Positions 42,952-54,086 of a stretch of 64,000 nucleotides of DNA are shown here, one piece after another. The position numbers were made by a program, and so were the translations under genes. Source of the stretch: Oxalobacteraceae bacterium AB_14. GTDB taxonomy: Bacteria; Pseudomonadota; Gammaproteobacteria; Burkholderiales; Burkholderiaceae_D. The first letter of the stretch is position 1. Each line of letters begins with the position of its first letter. The stretch covers positions 2,780,980 to 2,844,979 of the forward strand of contig KB906724.1 in NCBI GenBank assembly GCA_000381565.1, written 5' to 3'. Under the pieces are notes generated by a model. It worked only from the letters and a program-made list of their open reading frames with translations, ran no database searches and had not been told where the DNA came from.

Positions 42952-43587
42952 GTGACGTACAGCATCAAAGAGATTTTTTACACGCTGCAAGGTGAGGGCG
43001 CCCACGCCGGGCGCCCCGCCGTGTTCTGCCGTTTTTCCGGCTGCAATCTGTGGACCGGACGCGAGAGCGACCGCGCCAGCGCCGTCTGCCAGTTCTGCGA
43101 TACCGATTTTGTCGGCACCGACGGCGAGGGCGGCGGCAAGTTCAGCACGCCGGAAGCGCTTGCCGCCACCATCGACGCGCTGTGGCCCGAGGCCTACACC
43201 GCCAGCAAATACGTGGTGTTCACCGGCGGCGAGCCGCTGCTGCAGCTCGATACCGCGCTGATCGCGGCGATGCATGCGGCCGGTTTTACGATCGCGATTG
43301 AAACCAACGGCACGCTGCCGGTCCCCGAAGGCGTGGACTGGATCTGCGTCAGCCCGAAGATGGGCGCCAAGCTGGTGGTGACCAAGGGCAGCGAAATCAA
43401 GGTGGTGATCCCGCAAACCGGCCAGGACCTGGGCGCCTACGAGCAACTGGACTTCGAGAATTTCTTTGTGCAGGCCATGGACGGCCCGCTGGCCGAGTTC
43501 AATATCAAACTGGCGATCGAAACCTGCAAGCGCAACCCGAAATGGAAGCTGAGCTTGCAAACCCATAAACTTTTACAGATACCCTAA
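42952..43587 (+). CDS. queE: 7-carboxy-7-deazaguanine synthase
   Basis: A 211-residue radical SAM enzyme of queuosine/7-deazaguanine synthesis, converting 6-carboxytetrahydropterin to CDG. IKEIFYTLQGEGAHAGRPAVFCRFSGCNLW is the QueE opening. The cluster motif is the long form in which the first Cys (SGCNLW) is separated by 14 residues from CQFCD, typical of the proteobacterial subgroup. The substrate region FTGGEPLLQLD follows. The GTG at 42952 gives the usual start (V/M-TYSIKEIFY). A TATAAT at 42920-42925 is a likely -10. It is first of queE-queD-tadA. Confidence 0.95.
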   Translation: MTYSIKEIFYTLQGEGAHAGRPAVFCRFSGCNLWTGRESDRASAVCQFCDTDFVGTDGEGGGKFSTPEALAATIDALWPEAYTASKYVVFTGGEPLLQLDTALIAAMHAAGFTIAIETNGTLPVPEGVDWICVSPKMGAKLVVTKGSEIKVVIPQTGQDLGAYEQLDFENFFVQAMDGPLAEFNIKLAIETCKRNPKWKLSLQTHKLLQIP

Positions 43588-43589
43588 TC

Positions 43590-44511
<922 letters not shown>

Positions 44512-44584
44512 CGGCGATTTTCCCCGGCCCTGTAAAAATGGTATGCTCAAGCCACTGTTACCGGCACCATCGAGGGAGGTCGTC

Positions 44585-45529
44585 TTGGCTACCGCACAAG
44601 CTAACGGAATCACGATTGCTTACGAGGCCAGCGGCAATCCGCTGGACCCGGCGGTGCTGCTGATCATGGGCCTGGGCATGCAGCTGCTTGCCTGGCCGCA
44701 GGACCTGGTCGACGGCCTGGTCGAGCAGGGCTATTACGTGATCCGCTACGACAACCGCGATATCGGCCTGTCGAGCAAGTTCGAACATCTCAAGCAACCC
44801 AATCTGATGCTGGCCTACCTGAAATCGCTGGTCGGATGGAAGCAGGCGCCGGCCTACACGCTGAACGACATGGCCGACGACGCGCTCGGCCTGCTCGATG
44901 CGCTCGGTATCGCCGGCGCGCACCTGGTCGGCGTGTCGATGGGCGGCATGATTGCGCAGATCTTCGCCGCGCGCCACGGCAAGCGCACCCTGAGCCTGAG
45001 CTCGATCATGTCCAGCAGCGGCCGGCGCGGCCTGCCGGGCCCGACGCCGGCCGCGCGCAACGCGCTGCTGCGCACGCCCGCCGCTCCGCACAACCGGCGC
45101 GCCGCGATCGACCGCATGGTGCAGGTGTTGCGCATCATCGGCAGCCCGTCGTTCCCGACGCCGGAGCGGCAGCTGCGCGAGCACATCGAACGGGCGCTGG
45201 ACCGCTGCGTCTATCCGGCCGGCATGGCGCGGCAGATGGTGGCCATCGTCGCCTCCGGCGACCGCACGCCGCTGCTGCGCAGGATCAGTTGTCCGGCCAT
45301 GGTGATCCACGGCGCCGCCGATCCGCTGGTGCCGCTGGCCTGTGGCGCCGATACGGCGGCCGCGATTCCCAACGCCCGCCTGCACGTGATCGAAGGCATG
45401 GGCCACGACTTGCCACCGCAGTTGATCGAGCGCTTGCTTGCCTTGCTTGAGCAACATCTGCGCGGTAATATATTGCCGGACATTTCTCCGCTGACGCCCC
45501 GCCGGGCGGGCAGCGGCACCCATCACTGA
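44585..45529 (+). CDS. Alpha/beta-fold hydrolase
   Basis: A 314-residue hydrolase. The nucleophile elbow is LVGVSMGGMIAQIFAARHG (GVSMGG), the oxyanion region VLLIMGLGMQLLAWPQDLVDGL, the acid Asp in HGAADPLVPL and the catalytic His in IEGMGHDLPP. The start is the TTG at 44585, which follows a strong GGGAGG at the correct distance; an ATG at 44543 has no such site. Members hydrolyse esters, lactones or similar; the substrate is not known. Confidence 0.85.
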   Translation: MATAQANGITIAYEASGNPLDPAVLLIMGLGMQLLAWPQDLVDGLVEQGYYVIRYDNRDIGLSSKFEHLKQPNLMLAYLKSLVGWKQAPAYTLNDMADDALGLLDALGIAGAHLVGVSMGGMIAQIFAARHGKRTLSLSSIMSSSGRRGLPGPTPAARNALLRTPAAPHNRRAAIDRMVQVLRIIGSPSFPTPERQLREHIERALDRCVYPAGMARQMVAIVASGDRTPLLRRISCPAMVIHGAADPLVPLACGADTAAAIPNARLHVIEGMGHDLPPQLIERLLALLEQHLRGNILPDISPLTPRRAGSGTHH

Positions 45530-45539
45530 CAGAGACACT

Positions 45540-46469
45540 TTGAGCACATCGACTATCGGCATCGCCATCGCGGCCACGGGCGGCTACGCGCCGGACCACG
45601 CAGCACTGCAACACGGCATTGAACGCTTGCGCCAGCAAGGTCATCTGATCCACAACTACTACGACGACGATAAGAAATTCCAGCGCTTCGCCGGCACCGA
45701 CGCCGGCCGCCTGGCGCAGCTGAACGCGGCCGCCGCCGATCCCGAGGTGCAGCTGGTGATCGCGCTGCGTGGTTCCTACGGCATCAGCCGCTTGCTGCCG
45801 GCTATCGATTTCAGGGCGATGGCCGATAGCGGCAAATTATTCGTCGGCTACAGCGACTTCACGGCGTTCCAGATGGCGTTGATGAAGCAGACCGGCCGCA
45901 TCAGCTTCGGCGGCCCGATGATGTGCGACGACTTCATCCGCGAGACGCCGGTCGACTACACCATGCGGCAGTTCTGGGATTGCCTGCGCGGCCCGGTGCA
46001 CACGGTGCGCGGCGCGGTGGCGGAGGGCGGTTCGGACAATCCGCTGGTCGATGTCGGCGGCAAGCTGTGGGGCGGCAACCTGGCGATGATGGTCAGCCTG
46101 CTGGGCACGCCGTACTTCTCGGCGCAGCCGGACGGCATCCTGTTCCTGGAGGATATCAGCGAACATCCCTACCGGGTCGAGCGCATGGTGCTGCAACTGT
46201 TGTACGCCGGCGCGCTGGACGGCCAACGCGCGCTGGTGCTGGGCGATTTTTCTGGCTACAAGCTCAGCGCCTTCGACAACGGCTACGACTTCGAGACCAT
46301 GCTGGCTTATCTGCGCGAGCGGCTGCCGGTGCCGGTGCTGACCGGGCTGCCGTTCGGCCACATCCAGGAGCGCGCGACGCTGCCGTACGGCGCCATGGCG
46401 CACCTGGTATCGACTGAACGGGGCTTCGATCTGACGCTCAGCGACTATCCGACGTTGGCGCGAGTCTGA
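45540..46469 (+). CDS. ldcA: Muramoyltetrapeptide (LD-) carboxypeptidase
   Basis: A 309-residue S66 family enzyme that trims the terminal D-Ala from cytoplasmic murein tetrapeptides during recycling. The nucleophile Ser is in ALRGSYGISRLLPAIDF, the Glu in ILFLEDISEHPYRVERM and the His in GLPFGHIQERATLPYGAMA. The start is a TTG at 45540, 11 bases after the hydrolase stop. The last codons (LSDYPTLARV) match a short repeat found again at 49353. Confidence 0.9.
   Translation: MSTSTIGIAIAATGGYAPDHAALQHGIERLRQQGHLIHNYYDDDKKFQRFAGTDAGRLAQLNAAAADPEVQLVIALRGSYGISRLLPAIDFRAMADSGKLFVGYSDFTAFQMALMKQTGRISFGGPMMCDDFIRETPVDYTMRQFWDCLRGPVHTVRGAVAEGGSDNPLVDVGGKLWGGNLAMMVSLLGTPYFSAQPDGILFLEDISEHPYRVERMVLQLLYAGALDGQRALVLGDFSGYKLSAFDNGYDFETMLAYLRERLPVPVLTGLPFGHIQERATLPYGAMAHLVSTERGFDLTLSDYPTLARV
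46432..46458. repeat. 27-bp imperfect direct repeat, left copy
   Basis: This stretch is the 3' end of the LD-carboxypeptidase gene. It recurs at 49353-49379 with 25 of 27 bases the same. The two copies flank the binding-protein and histidine-kinase genes. Confidence 0.7.
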
Positions 46470-46610
46470 TGGTTTAGGGAGACACTTTTGTTGCGCCATG
46501 GATGGATAGATTGACGGGCGTCCAGGTCGGTAGTAAAACGGTACTTGTAGCGGCGAACTTGTCGGCCCTGCGGCGCCGCTGGCGCATTGTTGTTCGTTTC
46601 TTCTTGACCG

Positions 46611-46644
46611 GCCCGGCGGCGCCCGCAGCGTGACGTCGCCGGGC
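46611..46644. other. Hairpin in the gap before the binding-protein gene
   Basis: GCCCGGCG and CGCCGGGC form an 8-bp stem with an 18-base loop in the 217-base gap between ldcA and the binding-protein gene. No T run follows. It may be the end of the ldcA transcript. The rest of the gap shows no clear element apart from the GGGGGAGGGACG ribosome binding site of the next gene. Confidence 0.4.
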
Positions 46645-46686
46645 CTGCGGCATGAATTCTGACCGCCCTACCCAGGGGGAGGGACG

Positions 46687-47667
46687 ATGAAAACGCGTGT
46701 GTTTCTAAGGCATTGCGTGGCGGGCGCCGCCCTGCTGGTGGTGATGCTGTGCCCGCTCCGGACCGATGCTGCCGGCAAGGAAATTGTCTACATCACCGCC
46801 AAGCTGGACCTGCCGTTCTGGCGCACCCTGGGCAAGGGTGCGGAGTCGGTGGCGCGCGCCAACGGCTATGCCTATCGCATGCTCGACAGCCGGCTGGACC
46901 GCGCGGTCCAGCTGCGCCAGGCGGGCCAGGCGATCGCGCATGGCGCGGCCGGTATCGTGATCTCGCCGGTCGACAGCCAGAGCGCGCCGGAGGTGCTGGA
47001 GCTGGCGCGCAAGGCCGGCATACCGGTGGTGATCGCCGATATCGGCACCAACGGCGGCCAATATGTGTCGTACGTCAAGTCCGACAATTATCGGGGCGCC
47101 TACGACGTCGGCGCGGCGGTGGCGGCGGCGCTCAAGGAAAAGGGGTGGCAGGGCGATCCTTATGCGCTGGTGACGATTTCGCTGGCGCGCAAGAACGGCC
47201 AGGACCGCACCAATGGTTTCCGCGACGCCATGAAGGATGCCGGCATCACGCGCGAAGGCGGGCTGCGCCAGATGCAAACCTATTCGGCGGAAGAGACGAC
47301 CGGCTTCGTCAAGGAACTGCTGGCCGCCACGCCCGGCGTGCGCAGCATCTTCGTCGAGACCGACCAGCCGACCTTGGGGGCGTTGCAGGCTGTCAGGACG
47401 GCCAGGAGGCAGCACGAGCTGCTGATCGGCTCCTTCGACGCGATGCCCGAGGTGGGCGAGCTGCTGAAGACCGGCCCGTTGGTGGCGGTCGGCATGCAGC
47501 AGCCGTTCCTGATGGGCGAAAAGGCGGCCGAGGCGCTGCTGGCCAGCCTTCAGGGCAAGACCCCGGCCAAGCAGATCCTGGTGCCCATCCTTGTCGCGAC
47601 CGCCAGGAACATAGGCCGGCTGATGCCGGTCGCAAACAAGACGGTGTTTGGCATCGATGGGAAATAG
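46687..47667 (+). CDS. Sugar-type periplasmic binding protein (PBP1 fold)
   Basis: A 326-residue exported protein; the signal peptide ends LRTDAAGK. KEIVYITAKLDLPFWRTLGKGAESVARANGYAYRMLDSRLDRAVQLRQAGQAIAHGAAGIVISPVDSQSA matches the periplasmic sugar-binding (RbsB/LsrB-type) family, as do LVAVGMQQPFLMGEKAAEALL and the last strand. No permease or ATPase gene is near; the next gene is a histidine kinase, so it most likely acts as the ligand sensor of that kinase. Confidence 0.85.
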   Translation: MKTRVFLRHCVAGAALLVVMLCPLRTDAAGKEIVYITAKLDLPFWRTLGKGAESVARANGYAYRMLDSRLDRAVQLRQAGQAIAHGAAGIVISPVDSQSAPEVLELARKAGIPVVIADIGTNGGQYVSYVKSDNYRGAYDVGAAVAAALKEKGWQGDPYALVTISLARKNGQDRTNGFRDAMKDAGITREGGLRQMQTYSAEETTGFVKELLAATPGVRSIFVETDQPTLGALQAVRTARRQHELLIGSFDAMPEVGELLKTGPLVAVGMQQPFLMGEKAAEALLASLQGKTPAKQILVPILVATARNIGRLMPVANKTVFGIDGK

Positions 47668-47700
47668 GCGCCGCCGCAGCCTGCAAGCGCGGATATCGAC

Positions 47701-49329
47701 ATGCGCCATCCGCACCTGAGAATAGGCCAGCGGCTGGCGCTCGGCTACGGCTTCGTCATCCTGCTGCTGATCGCGATGACGCTGGTCGGCGTCGCCAGGC
47801 TGGGCGCGCTGAGCCGGACCACGGATGAAGCGCTGCTGCAGAAATATCCGAACACGCTGATGGTCAACGAAGTCATCGGCGAGCTGGGCGCGATCGCCCG
47901 CGCCATGCGCAACACGCTGATCATGACCGAGGCGGAGCAGGTCAAGGCCCAGCTGGACGACATCGTCAGCGCCAAGCGCAAGATGGCGGGCCTGCTGGAT
48001 CAACTCAACCGGCGCGTGCAGGACCCGCGCGGCCGGGAAATCCTGCAGCAGATCGACATCATCCGCTCGGCCTACATCGTCAACCAGGAGGAATTCATTT
48101 CCCTGCTGGCCGAGGGCCGCCGCGGCGAGGCCAAGAACCTGCTGCTGGTCGACCTGAATCCCTACCAGAGCGATTATTTCCGGGTGCTGGGCCAGCTGCT
48201 GCAAAACGAGAGCGCAATGATGGAGCAGGCCAGCAGCGCCATCCGTGCTTCCTACCACCGCGCGCGCACGGTGATGCTGGGGTTGACGGCGTTCGCGGCG
48301 TTGCTCAGCGTGAGCATCACCTTCTATATCACGCGCAGCTTGCTGCGCCAGCTCGGCGGCGAACCGGACTACGCGACCGCGATCGCGCGCCAGATCGCCG
48401 CCGGCCGGCTGGAGCTGGAGATTACGATCGCTCCGCGCGACCGTAGCAGCCTGCTGTTCGCGATGAAGGTGATGCGCGACCGGCTCGAGGAACGCAGCAA
48501 CGCGCTGCAGGACGCCAACGCCGAACTGGAGCAATCGATCGTTTCGCTGCAGCAGACGCAGGAAGATCTGGTGCGCAGCGAAAAGCTGGCCGCGCTCGGC
48601 GCGCTGGTGGCTGGCGTGGCCCATGAACTCAACACGCCGATCGGCAACGGTGTGCTGGCAGCCAGTTCGCTGCTCGACCATGCCCGCAGTTTCGAGGAGG
48701 CCAGCGCCCAGGGTTTGCGCAAGTCCGCGCTGGATGCGCACCTGGCCGAGGTCAAGCATGCCGGTGAAATCCTGCTGCGCAACCTGACCAGGGCCGACGA
48801 CCTGGTCGCCAGCTTCAAGCAGGTGGCGGTCGACCGCGAAAGTTCTCAGGGGCGACGCTTCGTGCTGGACGAGGTGATCGCCGAAATCATGCTGACGCTG
48901 TGGCCGACGCTGAAGAAAAGTGGGGTGGCGATTACCCATGACATTCCGTCGGGCATCGTGATGCACAGCTACCCCGGCCCCTTGGGACAGGTTGTCACCA
49001 ATCTGGTCAACAACGCCGTGATCCATGGCTTGGACGGCGTCGAAGGCGGCGCCATTGCCGTCAACGCCCGCGCGCCGGATGCGGACTGGATAGAACTGGA
49101 AGTGCGCGACAACGGCCAGGGCATCGCCGCCGACCGGCTGGGCCGCATCTACGATCCGTTCTACACCACCAAACTGGGCAAGGGTGGTTCCGGCCTGGGC
49201 CTCAATATCGTCTACAACACCGTGCACGGCGTACTGGGCGGGCGGATCGCCGTGCACAGCGAGCCGGGCAAGGGCACCTGCTTCACATTGACGCTGCCGG
49301 TGAGCGCCTTGCGCGCGGGCCAGGCTTAG
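47701..49329 (+). CDS. Sensor histidine kinase with four-helix-bundle periplasmic domain
   Basis: A 542-residue kinase. Transmembrane helices lie at about 14-34 and 190-210, enclosing a four-helix-bundle MCP-type domain. After a coiled linker (LEERSNALQDANAELEQSIVSLQQTQEDLVRSEKLAAL) comes the H-box GALVAGVAHELNTPIGNG, an ATPase domain with LVNNAVIHGLDG, VRDNGQGIAADRLGRIYDPFYTTKLGKGGSGLGLNIVYN and GTCFTLTLPV. No response regulator or receiver domain is attached. It lies 33 bases downstream of the binding protein gene. Confidence 0.9.
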   Translation: MRHPHLRIGQRLALGYGFVILLLIAMTLVGVARLGALSRTTDEALLQKYPNTLMVNEVIGELGAIARAMRNTLIMTEAEQVKAQLDDIVSAKRKMAGLLDQLNRRVQDPRGREILQQIDIIRSAYIVNQEEFISLLAEGRRGEAKNLLLVDLNPYQSDYFRVLGQLLQNESAMMEQASSAIRASYHRARTVMLGLTAFAALLSVSITFYITRSLLRQLGGEPDYATAIARQIAAGRLELEITIAPRDRSSLLFAMKVMRDRLEERSNALQDANAELEQSIVSLQQTQEDLVRSEKLAALGALVAGVAHELNTPIGNGVLAASSLLDHARSFEEASAQGLRKSALDAHLAEVKHAGEILLRNLTRADDLVASFKQVAVDRESSQGRRFVLDEVIAEIMLTLWPTLKKSGVAITHDIPSGIVMHSYPGPLGQVVTNLVNNAVIHGLDGVEGGAIAVNARAPDADWIELEVRDNGQGIAADRLGRIYDPFYTTKLGKGGSGLGLNIVYNTVHGVLGGRIAVHSEPGKGTCFTLTLPVSALRAGQA

Positions 49330-49352
49330 GCTGTTGCGGCCGGCCTGCCCTG

Positions 49353-49379
49353 TGACGATCAGCGACTATCCGACATTGG
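49353..49379. repeat. 27-bp imperfect direct repeat, right copy
   Basis: Matches 46432-46458 at 25 of 27 positions. On the minus strand it supplies the last residues (NVG) and stop of the PEP-CTERM gene, which suggests the tail of that gene was formed by recombination with a copy of the ldcA end. Confidence 0.7.
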
Positions 49380-49932
49380 GATGCTGGCGGCGGCGGGCGG
49401 CAAAGCCCACCAGGCCCAGGCCCGCCATCAGCATGGCATAGGTTTCCGGTTCAGGCACGGCCGACACGGTCACGCTGACGTTGTCCAGGCGGATGAAGCT
49501 CGGGTCGTTGCGCGCACCGAATTTGAGCTCGGTCGTGGCGCCGCTTGCCACCAGGCCGTTGAGTGTGACGTGGGTCCAGTTGCGCGCTTGATTTGCGAAG
49601 CTGTAGACGCTGGCGCCGTTGAAATCCGCTTCAAAGGTGGTGTTGCTGGTGGCGGTATTGTACACATCAAAGCTCAGTGTGTAGCTCGAGCCGGCCGAAG
49701 TGGCCAGGTTTTGGCTGATATAGGCCGGGGAACCGGTGGCGCCGCTGCGCCACACAAAGGTATGGTTGGCGGTGACGGTGTTGGAAATGATGTCCGACAG
49801 CGAATTATTTCCCGACTTGGTCCAGCCGGCGAAGGTGCCGGTTTCGAAATCACCGTTGACCACCAGTTCGGTGGCGGCTTGTGCCGACAAGGCGCTTGCG
49901 GCCAGCATTGCGGCGATTGCTAATTTCTTCAT
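49366..49932 (-). CDS. PEP-CTERM sorting-signal exported protein
   Basis: A 188-residue protein with signal peptide (MLAASALSAQAAT), a beta-rich carbohydrate-binding-like domain (ELVVNGDFETGTFAGWTKSGNNSLS ... DPSFIRLDNVSVTV) and a C-terminal sorting signal VPEPETYAMLMAGLGLVGFAARRR followed by QHPNVG. It would be processed by an exosortase and placed at the cell surface or in matrix polysaccharide. Neither exosortase nor polysaccharide genes are intact nearby; an EpsB-like gene is truncated at 58172. Confidence 0.9.
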   Translation of the reverse strand: MKKLAIAAMLAASALSAQAATELVVNGDFETGTFAGWTKSGNNSLSDIISNTVTANHTFVWRSGATGSPAYISQNLATSAGSSYTLSFDVYNTATSNTTFEADFNGASVYSFANQARNWTHVTLNGLVASGATTELKFGARNDPSFIRLDNVSVTVSAVPEPETYAMLMAGLGLVGFAARRRQHPNVG

Positions 49933-50065
49933 CTATAACGCCTCTTTAAATATTATTATCACAACAGAGTTGTCATAATAATCTCAATTGAGGGGCGCTG
50001 TCCAACAGGATATTTTGCTGTGGCAAATCCCCCACGCCCGTTTGGCGATGGTGTGGGGCACGCGT

Positions 50066-50173
50066 TTAGCTGTTGCGGCTGCGGCGGCGCGCTACCACGC
50101 CCATGATGCCAAGGCCGGCCAGCAGCATGGCGTAGGCGTCGGCCTCGGGCATGGCCGACTGCGATGTTTTCAT
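50066..50173 (-). pseudogene. Orphan PEP-CTERM tail, gene remnant
   Basis: The minus strand encodes a 35-residue frame, MKTSQSAMPEADAYAMLLAG and GLGIMGVVARRRSRNS, then a stop. This is a near-complete PEP-CTERM signal (here MPEADAYAM) without its passenger domain or signal peptide. It stands in the 393-base gap between the PEP-CTERM gene and ybiT. Nothing else is evident in that gap. It is best read as the decayed 3' end of a second PEP-CTERM gene. Confidence 0.75.
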
Positions 50174-50325
50174 GCCGGCACAGCGTGTCGGCGATCGCGA
50201 AAAATTTGGCAATCTGATGAGTTGGACGGCCCGGGGCGTCGCTGCAGCACGGTGATTCGCCCGGCCATGCCCGGCTAGTGGTAAAATGCCCGGTTAATCA
50301 AATCCATGCATTAAGGGCCTTCTCC

Positions 50326-51927
<1,602 letters not shown>

Positions 51928-51928
51928 T

Positions 51929-52008
51929 CGTCGTTCCCGCGCAAGCGGGAACCCATGCTGAGTATCCTGGCCGGCGCTCTGTGGATTCCCGCTTTCGCGG
52001 GAATGACG
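51929..52008. repeat. REP-like palindromic intergenic element, copy 2
   Basis: Begins CGTCGTTCCCGCGCAAGCGG and ends TTCCCGCTTTCGCGGGAATG followed by ACG; the two ends are inverted. It is related to the element at 16581-16660, including the shared CCATGCTGAG stretch next to the left arm. It separates ybiT from nadA. Confidence 0.85.
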
Positions 52009-52073
52009 CCGCGTCGGCAGGGTTTTTCGTAATATGCGATAGTGTAGTTTCTCGCATCACGCCACCGAACACC

Positions 52074-53219
52074 ATGCAAACCATAGAGATCAAATCCGTC
52101 GAGTACGAGCATCCACAAGACGGCGCCAGCTGCACCGCCCACGCCTGGGCGCGCACGCCAGCGACGCCATCGCCCGAACAGCGCAGCGCCCTCAAGGAGC
52201 GCATCAAGCGCCTGCTGATCGAAAAGCAGGCGGTGCTCGTTTCCCACTATTACGTCGACGCCGACCTGCAAGACCTGGCCGAGGAAACCGGCGGCTGCGT
52301 CTCCGATTCGCTGGAGATGGCGCGCTTCGGCCGCGACCATCCGGCCAAGACGCTGGTGGTGGCCGGCGTGCGCTTCATGGGCGAGACCGCCAAGATCCTC
52401 AGCCCGGAGAAGCGCATCCTGATGCCGGACCTGGATGCCACCTGTTCGCTCGACCTGGGCTGCCCGGTCGATGAATTCACCGCCTTCTGCGACGCCCATC
52501 CGGACCGCACCGTGGTGGTGTACGCCAACACCAGCGCCGCCGTCAAGGCGCGCGCCGACTGGATGGTGACGTCGTCGATCGGCCTGGACATCGTCAAGCA
52601 CCTGCACCAGCAGGGCAAGAAGATATTGTGGGCGCCGGACAAGCACCTGGGCTCCTACATCCAGCAGCAGACCGGCGCCGACATGCTGCTGTGGCAGGGC
52701 TCCTGCCTGGTGCACGACGAGTTCAAGGGCATCGAGCTGGAACTGCTGAAGGCCGAATATCCGAACGCCAAGGTGCTGGTGCACCCCGAGTCGCCGGCCA
52801 ATGTGGTGGCGCTGGCGGACGTGGTCGGCTCGACCACGCAGATCATCAACGCCGCCGTCGAGTCGGACGCCGATACCTTCATCGTCGCCACCGACAACGG
52901 CATCCTGCACAAGATGCGCGCCGCCGCGCCGGGCAAGCGCTTCATCGAAGCGCCGACCGCCGGCAACAGCGCCAGCTGCAAGAGCTGCGCGCATTGCCCG
53001 TGGATGGCGATGAACGGCCTGCAAAACCTGGCCGACGTGCTGGAGAATATGGATCACGGCTCGGCCAACGAAATCCACGTCGACCCGGAGATCGGCAGGC
53101 AGGCGGTGACGTCCATCAACCGCATGCTGGACTTCGCGGCGGCCAGGAAAGCCGGGGTGCAGCCGGGCGCTGACCTGGCGAAAGAAGCTAAACTGTTTTC
53201 GGGAATCGGTCCGGCATGA
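52074..53219 (+). CDS. nadA: Quinolinate synthase A
   Basis: A 381-residue [4Fe-4S] enzyme that condenses iminoaspartate with dihydroxyacetone phosphate to give quinolinate. Conserved blocks are [63 protein letters not shown] and the cluster region [13 protein letters not shown]. The ATG at 52074 lies after the repeat element. It overlaps nadC by ATGA and together with nadB at 56374 gives the de novo NAD route. Confidence 0.96.
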   Translation: MQTIEIKSVEYEHPQDGASCTAHAWARTPATPSPEQRSALKERIKRLLIEKQAVLVSHYYVDADLQDLAEETGGCVSDSLEMARFGRDHPAKTLVVAGVRFMGETAKILSPEKRILMPDLDATCSLDLGCPVDEFTAFCDAHPDRTVVVYANTSAAVKARADWMVTSSIGLDIVKHLHQQGKKILWAPDKHLGSYIQQQTGADMLLWQGSCLVHDEFKGIELELLKAEYPNAKVLVHPESPANVVALADVVGSTTQIINAAVESDADTFIVATDNGILHKMRAAAPGKRFIEAPTAGNSASCKSCAHCPWMAMNGLQNLADVLENMDHGSANEIHVDPEIGRQAVTSINRMLDFAAARKAGVQPGADLAKEAKLFSGIGPA

Positions 53220-54082
53220 GTACCTTAGTCAACACCTTTGCACCTTTCGATGGCGCTTTGCGGTCGGCCTTCGAGGCCAATCTGCTGGCGGCCCTGCTGG
53301 AAGACGTGGGCAGCGGCGACCTGACCGGCCTGCTGGTGCCGGACGGCGGCCGCGCCACCGCGCGCGTGATCGTGCGCGAGGACGCGGTGCTGTGCGGCGC
53401 GCCCTGGTTCGAAGGCATCATGAATTGCATGCAGGCGGGCATCGAGATCGACTGGCAATATGCCGAAGGCGATCTGATGAAGGCTGACAGCCTGGTCTGC
53501 ACCATCCAGGGACCGGCGCGCGCGTTGCTGACGGCCGAGCGCGCTGCGCTGAATTTCCTGCAGCTGCTGTCGGGCGTGGCGAGCGCCACCCGCAAGTATG
53601 TCGACCTCATCGCCGGCACCCGCGCGGCCATCCTCGATACCCGCAAGACCATGCCTGGCCTGCGTCTGGCGCAGAAGTACGCGGTGCGCGTGGGTGGCGG
53701 ACAGAACCAGCGCCTGGCGCTGTACGACGGCATCCTGATCAAGGAAAACCATATCGCGGCGGCCGGCGGCATCACCGCAGCGGTGCTGGCGGCCAAGCGC
53801 CTGGACAAGGGCGTGTCGATCCAGGTCGAAGTGGAGAGCATCGCCGAGCTGGAGGAGGCGCTGGCGGCCGACGCCGGCTCCATCCTGCTCGACAATTTCA
53901 GCCTGGACATGATGCGCGACGCGGTGCGGCTTAACGCCGGCCGCGCCTTGCTGGAAGCGTCCGGCGGCATCAACTTCGATACCGTGCGCGCCATTGCCGA
54001 GACCGGCGTGGACCGTATTTCGATCGGCAGCCTGACCAAGGATGTGCGCGCAACGGATTACTCCTTGCGCATCGTCGGCTAA
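53216..54082 (+). CDS. nadC: Nicotinate-nucleotide pyrophosphorylase (carboxylating)
   Basis: A 288-residue quinolinate phosphoribosyltransferase. [87 protein letters not shown] and [29 protein letters not shown] are the expected substrate-binding blocks. Its start lies in the nadA stop, so the two are translated together. Confidence 0.97.
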   Translation: MSTLVNTFAPFDGALRSAFEANLLAALLEDVGSGDLTGLLVPDGGRATARVIVREDAVLCGAPWFEGIMNCMQAGIEIDWQYAEGDLMKADSLVCTIQGPARALLTAERAALNFLQLLSGVASATRKYVDLIAGTRAAILDTRKTMPGLRLAQKYAVRVGGGQNQRLALYDGILIKENHIAAAGGITAAVLAAKRLDKGVSIQVEVESIAELEEALAADAGSILLDNFSLDMMRDAVRLNAGRALLEASGGINFDTVRAIAETGVDRISIGSLTKDVRATDYSLRIVG

Positions 54083-54086
54083 GGCG

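Noticed and set aside
46705..49257. An 850-codon open frame on the minus strand
   Set aside because: Antisense to the binding protein and histidine kinase genes; low-complexity His/Gln/Arg-rich translation typical of a shadow frame.
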